Assembly: GCA_964593065.1 (NCBI GenBank)
Contig: CAZQGO010000015.1
Span: 1-64,000, forward strand
Origin: CAZQGO01 sp964593065
GTDB lineage: Bacteria; Oederibacteriota; JAAXVQ01
Reading direction: 5' to 3'
DNA length: 64,000 nucleotides
Position numbers and translations under genes: made by a program. The stretch's first letter is position 1. The number at the start of each line of letters is the position of its first letter. The notes below the pieces were generated by a model. The model was not told where the DNA came from. It saw only the letters and a list, made by a program, of their open reading frames with translations, and did no database searches. Below are positions 16,787 through 25,448 of this stretch, in pieces.

Positions 16787-17296
16787 TCACTCTTCCTTCG
16801 TGTCCGGTTTCAGTTCCAGGAGATGGCCGTCGGGGTCCCGCACGAATGCGATCTCGCTGCCTTCGCGGCGGATCGTGTGCACGCGAACGCCGCAGTTCCG
16901 AAGGTCCCGCAGGAGACGTCCGCGGTCGGATACGAGGAGGCACACGTGCTGGCCCGGCACGGGCCGCGGCCGCAGGCCGCGAGAAGAGAACAGTTCCAGG
17001 CGTCCCCATCCGCCTTCCAGGGTGATGAACCGGCACTGCCCTTCGATGGCGAAAAGTTCCCGGGCATGTTCCCGGGCCAGCGTGAAGGCCCACAAGCGGC
17101 GAAATCCCAGCCGGCGGCAATAAAAATCCTGGGACGCCCGCAGGTCGGAAACCGGCAGCGCCACGTGGTGCAGGTTCGGGGGCGCAGGCGGGATGATCCG
17201 GCAGGCCGGCTGGACGCGGCCGCCTCCGCGCGCGCGGGCGGGGCGCGCACGACGGGCTCCCGGGGCCGGCTTCGCCGGCGACAGCCGGAACCTCAT
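16787..17296 (-). CDS. Glyoxalase/VOC-family protein
   Basis: 169 residues. About 40 Arg/Pro-rich residues precede a vicinal-oxygen-chelate domain beginning NLHHVALPVSDLRASQDFY. Likely metal ligands are the His in LHHVALP and the Glu in HLLELKPD; the FVRDPDGHLLEL motif is the usual VOC ending. Members include glyoxalase I, dioxygenases and antibiotic-resistance proteins, and the substrate is not readable here. The ATG at 17296 overlaps the previous stop (ATGA), but a later GTG could be the true start given the atypical N-terminus. Confidence 0.78.
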   Translation of the reverse strand: MRFRLSPAKPAPGARRARPARARGGGRVQPACRIIPPAPPNLHHVALPVSDLRASQDFYCRRLGFRRLWAFTLAREHARELFAIEGQCRFITLEGGWGRLELFSSRGLRPRPVPGQHVCLLVSDRGRLLRDLRNCGVRVHTIRREGSEIAFVRDPDGHLLELKPDTKEE

Positions 17297-17886
17297 TTCC
17301 CTTTCCGGAGGAATGCGAAAAAGTTTCCGGGGGGTTTGTGCAGATTCCCGGGCAGGTTGCCGAAGACCTGTTGGTTGGCGAAGCGCACATCCTCAATGGT
17401 ATAAATGGCTTGGGGATTGTTGCGTTTGACGATTTCGATGATCCGCTTAAGGTCCTTGCGTTTCACGATCGAGAAAACCACGTGCACCGGCCGGAAAATT
17501 CCCTGGGCCGCGATGCTGGTCACGCCGCAACCCGCCTCCTTCAGTTCCGTGATGAGCGACTCCGCCCCGGCCTGGGTGATGATCCGGATCAGGCACACCC
17601 CCATGGCGATCTTGTTCTCGATGGCCATGCCGATATAAGTCCCCGAGGCAAAACCAGCGGCGTAGGCCAGAAAATAGTAATATTGATCCAGGTGTTGCAT
17701 GATCTGGGAGAGTGCCGTCAGCCAGATGAGGATTTCAAAGAAGCCGATGAGGGAGGCCAGCAGCTTGATCCCGCGGGAAATAAAAATAATGCGTATCGTC
17801 CCGAGGGAGACATCGCAGATCCTGGCGGCGAAAATGAGCAGGGGGAGAACCAGCCAATGTAAAAGGTCGCCGGGAATGTTGGGCAT
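17293..17886 (-). CDS. UPF0316/DUF2179 membrane protein
   Basis: 197 residues. Three hydrophobic segments lie at about 8-25, 38-60 and 68-88, around the DVSLGTIRIIFISRG motif typical of this family. A cytoplasmic DUF2179 domain follows (ALSQIM..., GVTSIAAQGIFRPVHVVFSIV, then KRKDLKRIIEIVKRNNPQAIYTIEDV). It resembles a small ligand-binding fold appended to a membrane unit. Function unknown. It is the first gene of a four-gene minus-strand run (DUF2179, VOC, DUF2007, then TPR). Confidence 0.82.
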   Translation of the reverse strand: MPNIPGDLLHWLVLPLLIFAARICDVSLGTIRIIFISRGIKLLASLIGFFEILIWLTALSQIMQHLDQYYYFLAYAAGFASGTYIGMAIENKIAMGVCLIRIITQAGAESLITELKEAGCGVTSIAAQGIFRPVHVVFSIVKRKDLKRIIEIVKRNNPQAIYTIEDVRFANQQVFGNLPGNLHKPPGNFFAFLRKGK

Positions 17887-18208
17887 GCAGGAGCCTTCTT
17901 TTTACGAGGCGCGCTTCGAGGCGGCTCTCGTTGGTTTTCCGTTCGCTGGCCGCGCCGCGGTTGCGCTGCGCGCTGCGAACCGGAGGACACGGGCGTGCCG
18001 CTTTCAACCCCTGGCCGGTCAGGAACGGCCATGACAGGTTGCGGACAAGGGCCTGGCAAGGATTGAACGGCTGCCACGGGCGGGCCTTCCGGCTCCGTCC
18101 GTCCCCTCTTCACTCCCGGGAATCGCTTGGCATCTCCCCCCTGCCGAACCGAAAAATCCCGCAGGCGGGATCGTGGAACTTGGGCCAAACATCACGGTCG
18201 CCGGCGGG
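17887..18208. other. Gene-free stretch holding one hairpin terminator
   Basis: 322 GC-rich bases between two minus-strand genes. Apart from the hairpin at 18152-18171, which serves the gene to its right, I see no convincing promoter, ORF or repeat. A promoter for the DUF2179 operon should be here but no good match stands out. Confidence 0.5.
18152..18171 (-). terminator. Short intrinsic terminator after the 18209-18604 gene
   Basis: Minus strand: ATCCCG, loop CCTG, CGGGAT, running into TTTTTC (18156-18151). The six-base-pair stem with a U-run lies 37 bases past the stop codon and would close the long operon that begins near 30.6 kb. Confidence 0.6.
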
Positions 18209-18604
18209 CTACAATCGGTTCAGGGCCTGGCGGATTTGGTTCGCGTGATGGGCAATAATGTCCTTGGGAGTCCCCCAGGCAGTCGCCTTGCGCCCCAGAA
18301 TTTCCACCACGCGCTGCAAGGTCGCCTTATCGGGATGGTTGTAATCCCCTCCGGCCTCCTGGAATGCCAAACGGACGGCGGCTTCAAGGCTGCTCTTCAG
18401 CGAGGCTTTGTCCCCCTGGGAGCCGATGCGGCGTTTGGCCTGAAGAAAAGTCTCCTGCTGGGCCTCGAAAAAACAGGTCAGAATCAGTTGTTTCACCTTC
18501 TCCGGCGTCAAATCCCGCAAATCCTCGGGCGGGCACGTCCAGCGGCGATAGGCTTCCGGTTTGCGGTGCGGGAAATGATCCTTGGCATTGGAAGCAGGGC
18601 TCAC
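18209..18604 (-). CDS. Conserved hypothetical protein, soluble and helical
   Basis: 131 residues from a GTG at 18604 with GGAGA nine bases upstream. The sequence is helical and charged, with WTCPPEDLRDLTPEKVKQLI near the start and IAHHANQIRQALNRL at the end. One motif-like segment, CFFEAQQETFLQAKRRIG, has a lone cysteine. There are no membrane segments or known catalytic motifs. It follows endonuclease III by 22 bases and so is co-transcribed with it. I do not recognise the family. Confidence 0.6.
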   Translation of the reverse strand: MSPASNAKDHFPHRKPEAYRRWTCPPEDLRDLTPEKVKQLILTCFFEAQQETFLQAKRRIGSQGDKASLKSSLEAAVRLAFQEAGGDYNHPDKATLQRVVEILGRKATAWGTPKDIIAHHANQIRQALNRL

Positions 18605-18626
18605 GGGGGTATCTCCTTTCGGTCCA

Positions 18627-19334
18627 TCAAACCCGGAACGCCGAGGGGCACAGGTCCTGCACCGGGCAGCGTTCGCAGGCGGGCTTGCGGGCCAGGCAGA
18701 TCCGGCGCCCGTGAAAAATCAGCAGGTTCGGAAAGCGGATCCAGTCCCGCCTGGGCACCCGGGTCATGAGGTCGCGCTCGATTTTTTCCGGCGTCCGCTC
18801 GCGGCTGAGTCCCAGGCGCTGGGACAAGCGCTTGACATGGGTGTCGACCACGATGCCGGCGCTTACGCCGAAGGCGCCGGCCAGCACGACGTTGGCGGTT
18901 TTACGCGCCACGCCGGGCAGGGTAACGAGTTCCTCCAGGGACCGGGGCACCTGGTTGTGAAATCGGCTGGTCAATTCCCGGGACATTCCGACCAGACTGC
19001 GGGCCTTGTGGCGAAAGAAGCCCGTGGAACGGATCAATTTTTCGACTTCCCCCAGTTTCGCTGCGGCCAGGGCGCGGGCGTCGGGATACCGTGCAAACAG
19101 CGCGGGCGTCACTTTATTGACCTGCTCGTCCGTGCACTGCGCGGACAGGATGGTGGCCGCCAGCAGCTGAAAGGCATTTTGGAAACGCAGGGCGATGCGG
19201 GCCTGCGGATAGGCCCGGCGCAGACGCCGGATGAGTTCCGGGATGATGTCTTCCCGGGACTTCTCACCGGGAATGGTGCGGCGCGCCACGCGGGGGGACC
19301 TCCTGGAGCCGAGTGCGTGAAACCGCTTTATCAT
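18627..19334 (-). CDS. nth: Endonuclease III (DNA glycosylase/AP lyase)
   Basis: 235 residues. Base-excision repair enzyme that removes oxidised pyrimidines. The helix-hairpin-helix is LVTLPGVARKTANVVLAGAFG, with the catalytic lysine in ARKTAN; the catalytic aspartate is in GIVVDTHVKR. The C-terminal [4Fe-4S] motif is Cx6CxxCx5C (CLARKPACERCPVQDLC). About 25 N-terminal residues are longer than in E. coli Nth. The ATG at 19334 has GGGAAA upstream. It lies 59 bases after the NosR-like gene on the same strand. Confidence 0.93.
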   Translation of the reverse strand: MIKRFHALGSRRSPRVARRTIPGEKSREDIIPELIRRLRRAYPQARIALRFQNAFQLLAATILSAQCTDEQVNKVTPALFARYPDARALAAAKLGEVEKLIRSTGFFRHKARSLVGMSRELTSRFHNQVPRSLEELVTLPGVARKTANVVLAGAFGVSAGIVVDTHVKRLSQRLGLSRERTPEKIERDLMTRVPRRDWIRFPNLLIFHGRRICLARKPACERCPVQDLCPSAFRV

Positions 19335-19393
19335 AACCGAATTTCCCGCGGCCGCCTAGCCGAAAAACGGCTTCGGGAACCGCGCGGGCCGCC

Positions 19394-20578
19394 TTATCGG
19401 ATCCGCAACAGCCCGAGCAACGCCCCCGTGGGGCAGCAAAAACGGCACCACGGCCGGGCCCAGCGCAGACTGAAAAGCAAAAATGCCAGGGCCAAGGCTA
19501 CGACCCAAACTCCGGCAAAGCCCCGGGTCAAGGCGGCAAAAGGCTCAAATTGAGCCAAGTCCACGGCCGCTCCTCCCGCGAGCAAACCGGCGATGGCGAT
19601 CAGCAACAGCCAGCGGATCCGGGCCAGCCAGCGGGCCGCAGCGGCAGAAATCCCGCCTCGCCAGGGAGAAAGTTTGTGTACCAGTTCCTGGGCGGCTCCA
19701 TATGGGCAGAGATATCCACAATAAAAGGGCCTGCCCGTCAGCAGAGGCACGCTAACGGCCAGCACGCCGATGACGCCGAGGGCCAGTTGGGCCGGCCAAT
19801 GAAACCCCCCGCGGACCCAGGCGGCGAGCAAGGCCATGGATAAAAAGATACCGCTAAAAAACCCCCAATAACCCACGGCCGTCAGCAACAGCACGGTCCG
19901 CAGCCAGGGTACGCCGCGCCAGCGGGTGAGCGCCACTCCCAAAACCAGCAACGCCAGCCCGGCGCCGACGTAGTCCCAAAGTCCGATTTGATGCGCCGGC
20001 ACAAAGGGTTCGGACCGCAGCCCGGACAACCGGACTTGCAGGCCCCGAATAATGGCCTGCGAGGACAGGGTCGCTCCAGTGACGGCGTCGACCCGCGCCT
20101 CCCGGGCGTCCGCCCAGGTCATCCCGTCCCAATGTTGCAAAAGGCCGGACCGCCTCACCCGGGCCAGATAATCGCTGGATTCCCAGTTGGATACCAGCCG
20201 CACCCCCAGAATGACCCCGCGTGGATCCAATCCGATGAGCAAGGGAACCGGACCCGCGTAACCGTTGATGGCGTCCGCCAGCGGCGAAGTGTACAAGAGG
20301 ATTCCCAGCACCCTTCCGTCCTTCCCCCAGACCGTGCCGGCCTCCTTGCCTCCGGGCGGCAGGGAGAAGCGGGCGGCGGCCGGAAAAATCCCCCGTACTT
20401 CGGACAGGGAGACGCCGCCCTGGCCTTGGTTTCTTAAGAAGCGGGCCGCGCGGCCGACTTCCAGGTAGTGAAGCCCCCCCAGGCACGCCGCGAGGCCGAT
20501 CACGACCGCCAGGCGCCGCAACCCCGTGGCCAACGGTCCGTGTCGGCGCGTTTTTTTCCACCCGGGCGGGAGGTTCAT
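19394..20578 (-). CDS. NosR/RnfG-like flavinylated membrane electron-transfer protein
   Basis: 394 residues. An N-terminal membrane anchor (about 20-38) is followed by a periplasmic FMN-binding domain. It ends in DAVTGAT, where Thr170 fits the covalent FMN attachment motif used by ApbE. Five or six membrane helices follow from about 200. Two Cx3CP motifs (CGYLCP and CRFCCP) resemble the polyferredoxin-like C-terminus of NosR and NapH, though here only pairs of cysteines are present. It could pass electrons across the membrane to an extracytoplasmic reductase. The ATG overlaps the stop of the giant kinase gene (ATGA). No ApbE or terminal reductase is in the window. Confidence 0.82.
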   Translation of the reverse strand: MNLPPGWKKTRRHGPLATGLRRLAVVIGLAACLGGLHYLEVGRAARFLRNQGQGGVSLSEVRGIFPAAARFSLPPGGKEAGTVWGKDGRVLGILLYTSPLADAINGYAGPVPLLIGLDPRGVILGVRLVSNWESSDYLARVRRSGLLQHWDGMTWADAREARVDAVTGATLSSQAIIRGLQVRLSGLRSEPFVPAHQIGLWDYVGAGLALLVLGVALTRWRGVPWLRTVLLLTAVGYWGFFSGIFLSMALLAAWVRGGFHWPAQLALGVIGVLAVSVPLLTGRPFYCGYLCPYGAAQELVHKLSPWRGGISAAAARWLARIRWLLLIAIAGLLAGGAAVDLAQFEPFAALTRGFAGVWVVALALAFLLFSLRWARPWCRFCCPTGALLGLLRIR

Positions 20579-23500
20579 TCTTTTTTCGGGACCCTGTCGC
20601 CGTCAACCTGCCGCATCTCCGCCGCCTGGATGCAATTTCGCCCGCGGGCCTTCGCGGCGTACATCGCCCGGTCCGCCGCCTGGATCAGTCCCTCCTTGTT
20701 GCCCGCGTGAAGCGGAAAGCTCGCCACCCCGATGCTGATCGTGACCGACACCGAGGTATCCTCCCACGGCAGGCGGAACTCCTCCACATGCTGCCGCAGC
20801 CGTTCCGCGACGACCATGGCCTCTTCGGAGCTGGTCTCAGGCAGAATCGCCGTAAACTCCTCGCCGCCGTAACGCGCGATCATGTCGATGCCGCGGCAGT
20901 TTCCCTTGAGGAGGGCCGCCACGCCCGCGAGCACCTTATCGCCGAAAGGGTGGCCGTAGGTGTCATTGCAGCGCTTGAACTGGTCGATGTCCAGCATCAA
21001 CAGGGACAAGGGATGGTGGTATCGGGTCGCGCGCTCCACTTCCTTCGCCAGCAGGTATTGAAAGTGCCGGTGGGTGAAGGTCTTGGTCAGTCCGTCGGTG
21101 ACCGCCAGTTCATACAAACGCGCGTTCTCGATGGATATGGCCGCCTGCGTCATGAGGGCGTTCAGGATTTCGACGTCCTCCGGTTTGAAGATCGAGCTCG
21201 AGAGCGGATTATCCAGGTAGCAGACCCCCTGAATTTCCTGCTTGAATTTGATGGGCAGGCACAGGACGGATTTCAGGTCGCTGCCCACGATGCTGTCGAA
21301 GGCTTGGTACCTGCCTTCGCCGGAGGCGTTCCCCACCAATACCGCCTCCCCCTTCTCCAAGACTTCCTGGAGGATATGCTGTGAGAAGCCGGCACCCTCC
21401 GCGAGGTTTTCGTTCACGCTTTTCCCCGCCAGGCGCTCCAGCTTGCCGGTTGCGGCATCGCGGATGAACAGGAAGCCGCGCTGGGCCCCCGTCACTTCCA
21501 GGGCCACGGACAGGACCTTGCCGAGAAGCTTGTCCAGTTCGAGGATGGAACTGATGTCCTGGCTGACCTTGATGATCGAATACATCCGCTGCTTTTCGAC
21601 CAGGCGCTGCAACGAGGTCTTATCCTCCTCTTCCTTGAACCCCAACAGCGAGGCCACGCGGGCACGGTAGCCTTCGGCGCCGATTTCCTTGAACAGGCGC
21701 AGCGCGGCCTCGAGCTGGTGATCCGACCCCGGATCGTCCGTCTTCCTGAGGAACCGGCCGTAATCGAAAAGCGCGCGCCCGAGTTCGTAGCGCCGCTGGA
21801 TGCCGGCGGCGCCCTGAAGGGCGCTTTCATACAGCTGCCGGGCGCGGCGCAATCTGCCGCAGGACGCCAGGTAATTCGCCGCCGCGCGCAAGGCGGCGGG
21901 CCTGTGCGTGGGCCAGTGGCGGGTTTCCCTCCCGGCCGCACGGCAGGCGTGGCGGGTTTTCCGCCTCCAAGCCCCCGCTTCCCGGCTCGCCCGCGGTGCG
22001 GAGGCCCAGAGTGCGTGGTAGGTGTCCGCTAAATGCGCGAATAAATATGCGCTGTACTGGCTTAAGAAATGATGCTGGTGGTACAGGGTCCGGGCCTCTT
22101 CCAGATACTCCCGCGAATGCTCGAGGTCTCCGATTTCGTAGTAGATGCTGCCCGCATCGATCGCCGCGACGCAGCATTCCAGCCAAACGCTTTTTTCCCG
22201 CGCCAGGCGATAGCTCATCAGGGCGGCATCCAGGGCTTCGGGGTAATTTCCCGTCTCCGAGTAGTACTGGGCATAGTAGTGCCAGCAATCGCTGATGCCG
22301 TAATCATCCTTGACTTTGTTCACGATTTCGAAATACCGGTCCACGTTGTGCTTAAACGCCGGATAATTTCCGACATAGTAATCATTGAGCAGCGTCCCGT
22401 TGATACATAATCCCAGTTCACGGATGTCCCCGATTTTCCGGAATTGTTCGGTGCAGAGGGCGAAGTATTCGTTGCTTTTCTGATAATCGCCCAAAAATTC
22501 ATAACAGTAGCCCAGAAACTGCAGCGTCATGGCCACCGCCCAATCGTCCTGGCCCGTTTGCTCCATGCGCAAGGCGAGGTGGTGGTAGCGGATGGCGCGT
22601 GAAAACCACCCGACGGCGCTGCAGATGGCGGCATAGCCGCCGATGCCCACTGCCAATTCCTTGGAGGGTCCCAGATGGGTTTCGGCGATGTTCAGCATTC
22701 TCAGCACGCCGCGCACGGCCTTCATGACGTCGCTGATGGCGTAGGCCGAAGCCAGGGGGTAGTAGTACCAGGCCATCAGGCGATGCCTCTGGTCCCCGGT
22801 GTTTTCCCGCCGGCGCACGAACAGGAAGGGGAACAGCAGATGGAGGATATGCCGGGACAGTTCCGCGATCAGGCTTAAAAAGACTTGGAGCGGCGTAATC
22901 GGCAGGTGTTCCCCGAGGAGTCTCAAGCCGCGGCGGCCGTATTCCTCGCACTGTCCTGCGTTGCCCTTCTTGAAATAGGCCTGGCAAATCTGTTTGTAGA
23001 TCCCGGCTTTCTCGAAGGCGCCGTGCATATGGGGCAGAATGCGCCGGTAGAGCTCGATGCTTTCGTCGTTCTTGCCGATGCGGAGGTAGATTTCGCCGAT
23101 GTTTTCCTGGCAATGCAGCCAGTCCTCGTTCCCTTTGAGGTCCTGGGACTCCAGCTGGGCGATACAGGTCCGGTAGTACTTGATGGCTTCCTCGTTGGCG
23201 TATCCGGCCTTGGCTTTTTCCGCGGCCGGCAGGCAATATTTCAGGATTCTGCCGGGGTCGTGCGCCTCGACGAAATGGTAGGCGAGATCGAATATCACCG
23301 TCTCGAAAGCGGTTCCGACTCGCGCCTCGATCTCCTGGCCGATACGCAGGTGCAGGGTCCGCCGTTTCTGCTCGCCGAGTTTGAGATAGAAGGCCTCCTT
23401 GATCCGGTCATGGGCGAAGAGGATTTTCCCTTTTTCCCGGGTGCTTGTTTCCATCAGCTGCAGACCGATGGCCTTGTCCACGATGTCCACGACGGTCTTG

Positions 23501-25443
23501 TGCGGCAGGCCGCTCAAGTCGAAAAGCATCTGGATGTCGAACTGCCGCCCAATGACCGCGGCGTAGGATAGAATGCCCGCTTCCTGTTCGTTCAGCAGCA
23601 GGATCCGCCTCAGCAGAATATCCACGATGGACCCGGGGATTTCGCTCAAGCTCAGCCGTTCCCGGTCCAGGAACCAATGCTGGTCCCCGTGCTGGACGGC
23701 CCTCTCGTCCACCAGCTGCTTCATGATCTGGATCGCGAAGAAGGGATTGCCCTTGCTTTTCGCCAGCACGAACTCGGAGAGTTCGCGGCTGTTTTCCTCG
23801 TGGTCGAACAGCAATCGGGCCACGAACTGGTTCATGCTGTGGGAATCAAAATTCGCCAGACGCAATTCCGTGACGGGTTTACCGGGATCCAGCAGGCGGT
23901 GAAGCCGGTGTCCCGGCGGAATTTCGTTGTCGCGGTAGGTGCCCAGGATCAGCAGTGGATACCCTTGGATCCCTTCCAGCACCTCTTCCAGCAGGGACAG
24001 GCTCCCCTCATCCGCCCACTGCAGATCGTCCATGAATATCACGATCCCGCCCTCGTGGCGGGACAAATGCAGCAGGAACTGGCTGTTGACCAGCAGGAAG
24101 CGTTGATTCTCGCGGTCGGGTTCCAATTCCACCAGGGGCGGGCATTCGCCCGTCAGAACCTTCAGGATGGGATTGAGGCGGAGAACCACCTCACCCAATT
24201 TCCCCAGGTCCTGCCGCACTTGGACTTGGAGCTCCTCCCGCTTGCCCGCAGGGTATTTCTCAAATCGCCGGAGATACTCGTTCAGCGCGTCCTGGAAGGG
24301 GCCATAGGGAATTTTATTCTCACCGGAAAAACATTTGCTGCCGAGAAACAATCCGCCCTCATCGTACACAAAGGCTTGAAACTCTTCCACCAAACGGGTT
24401 TTTCCCTTCCCGGGATCTCCGCTGATGAGGCAAAGTCCCCCCCGCCCGCCGCGGACCTGTTCAAACAGCTTCTTCAGTTTGATGAGCTCGAGTTCCCGTC
24501 CCACCAATTGGGTGCGGAAATTCAACTTGAAGAGCTTATCCTCGGTCCCCAGGGAGAATTCTCTTTGACCCGCCTGGAACTTGAGCAAATCCTGCAACAA
24601 GCCCTGGGCGCTCTGATAGCGGTTTTCGGGTTCCTTTTCCAATAATTTCAAGATCATCTTCTCCAGGATGCGGGGAAGCAGGGGATTGCTGTAGCTGGGC
24701 GGCTCCGGAGTCTTGGCCACGTGCTGATGTAAAATGGCGGCGACTTCCTGGGCTTCAAAAGGCAAGCGCCCGGTGACAAGCTGGTAGAAAATCACTCCCA
24801 GGGAGTAGAGATCGCTTCTGCCGTCCACCGGGCGCTTGAGAAATCCCGATTGCTCGGGCGAGATGTACGCAAAGGTCCCCGAGACGGTTGAAGTGCCCTT
24901 CCCTTCCCCGAAATCCTGGACTTGGGCCAGTCCGAAATCTATCAGTTTGATTTGTTGAAAATCCGGCGTCCGGTCCTGCCCGTATCCAACCAGGATGTTC
25001 GCGGGTTTGAGATCCTTATGGACCAGATTGGCGTCATGGACGAGTTGCAAGCCGTGGCAGACCCGGACCAGCACATTGACCGCATCCGCTTCGCTGAGGG
25101 TCAGGCGCCCGGACTGCAAGACCTGTTGCAGGCTGACGCCGTCCACCAGTTCCATCACGAGGAATTGCAGTTGTTGCTGTTCACCGATTTCGTAGATTTG
25201 GATGATTTGGGGATGATGCAGGGACGCCGCGACGTTGGCCTCGTTGCGGAAACGGATGAGATCCTCGACACGGTTGGAAACCTTTTCGTTTTTCAGGACC
25301 TTGATTGCCACGAGGCGGTTCTGGTGGGACACATCCGTGGCCCGGTAGACCACGCTCACGCTGCCTTCTCCGATCAGGCTGTCCATGCGGTACTTGCCCG
25401 CCAGGGTGGCGTGCAGCAGGTAATGTGCATTCAGAGGTGGCAT
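20575..25443 (-). CDS. Giant Ser/Thr kinase-AAA ATPase-TPR-GAF-diguanylate cyclase
   Basis: 1622 residues, cytoplasmic. Kinase (about 15-290): glycine loop GEGSVSVV, Lys47 in AIKVL, catalytic HKDLKPAN, DFGLAQ, and SPEQ in the activation segment. The signalling ATPase (about 330-650) has Walker A GDPGKGKT and Walker B IVIFMDD. TPR-like helices fill about 700-1190. A GAF domain (about 1270-1430) precedes GGDEF. Its loop GGEEF is at 1526-1530, and RGID five residues earlier fits the inhibitory RxxD site, so it should make cyclic di-GMP. Known relatives end in a histidine kinase. ATG 25443 is chosen for AGGGA upstream; GTG 25449 is possible. Dus is five bases upstream and the NosR-like gene overlaps downstream. 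Confidence 0.9.
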   Translation of the reverse strand: MPPLNAHYLLHATLAGKYRMDSLIGEGSVSVVYRATDVSHQNRLVAIKVLKNEKVSNRVEDLIRFRNEANVAASLHHPQIIQIYEIGEQQQLQFLVMELVDGVSLQQVLQSGRLTLSEADAVNVLVRVCHGLQLVHDANLVHKDLKPANILVGYGQDRTPDFQQIKLIDFGLAQVQDFGEGKGTSTVSGTFAYISPEQSGFLKRPVDGRSDLYSLGVIFYQLVTGRLPFEAQEVAAILHQHVAKTPEPPSYSNPLLPRILEKMILKLLEKEPENRYQSAQGLLQDLLKFQAGQREFSLGTEDKLFKLNFRTQLVGRELELIKLKKLFEQVRGGRGGLCLISGDPGKGKTRLVEEFQAFVYDEGGLFLGSKCFSGENKIPYGPFQDALNEYLRRFEKYPAGKREELQVQVRQDLGKLGEVVLRLNPILKVLTGECPPLVELEPDRENQRFLLVNSQFLLHLSRHEGGIVIFMDDLQWADEGSLSLLEEVLEGIQGYPLLILGTYRDNEIPPGHRLHRLLDPGKPVTELRLANFDSHSMNQFVARLLFDHEENSRELSEFVLAKSKGNPFFAIQIMKQLVDERAVQHGDQHWFLDRERLSLSEIPGSIVDILLRRILLLNEQEAGILSYAAVIGRQFDIQMLFDLSGLPHKTVVDIVDKAIGLQLMETSTREKGKILFAHDRIKEAFYLKLGEQKRRTLHLRIGQEIEARVGTAFETVIFDLAYHFVEAHDPGRILKYCLPAAEKAKAGYANEEAIKYYRTCIAQLESQDLKGNEDWLHCQENIGEIYLRIGKNDESIELYRRILPHMHGAFEKAGIYKQICQAYFKKGNAGQCEEYGRRGLRLLGEHLPITPLQVFLSLIAELSRHILHLLFPFLFVRRRENTGDQRHRLMAWYYYPLASAYAISDVMKAVRGVLRMLNIAETHLGPSKELAVGIGGYAAICSAVGWFSRAIRYHHLALRMEQTGQDDWAVAMTLQFLGYCYEFLGDYQKSNEYFALCTEQFRKIGDIRELGLCINGTLLNDYYVGNYPAFKHNVDRYFEIVNKVKDDYGISDCWHYYAQYYSETGNYPEALDAALMSYRLAREKSVWLECCVAAIDAGSIYYEIGDLEHSREYLEEARTLYHQHHFLSQYSAYLFAHLADTYHALWASAPRASREAGAWRRKTRHACRAAGRETRHWPTHRPAALRAAANYLASCGRLRRARQLYESALQGAAGIQRRYELGRALFDYGRFLRKTDDPGSDHQLEAALRLFKEIGAEGYRARVASLLGFKEEEDKTSLQRLVEKQRMYSIIKVSQDISSILELDKLLGKVLSVALEVTGAQRGFLFIRDAATGKLERLAGKSVNENLAEGAGFSQHILQEVLEKGEAVLVGNASGEGRYQAFDSIVGSDLKSVLCLPIKFKQEIQGVCYLDNPLSSSIFKPEDVEILNALMTQAAISIENARLYELAVTDGLTKTFTHRHFQYLLAKEVERATRYHHPLSLLMLDIDQFKRCNDTYGHPFGDKVLAGVAALLKGNCRGIDMIARYGGEEFTAILPETSSEEAMVVAERLRQHVEEFRLPWEDTSVSVTISIGVASFPLHAGNKEGLIQAADRAMYAAKARGRNCIQAAEMRQVDGDRVPKKE

Positions 25444-25448
25444 GCCCG

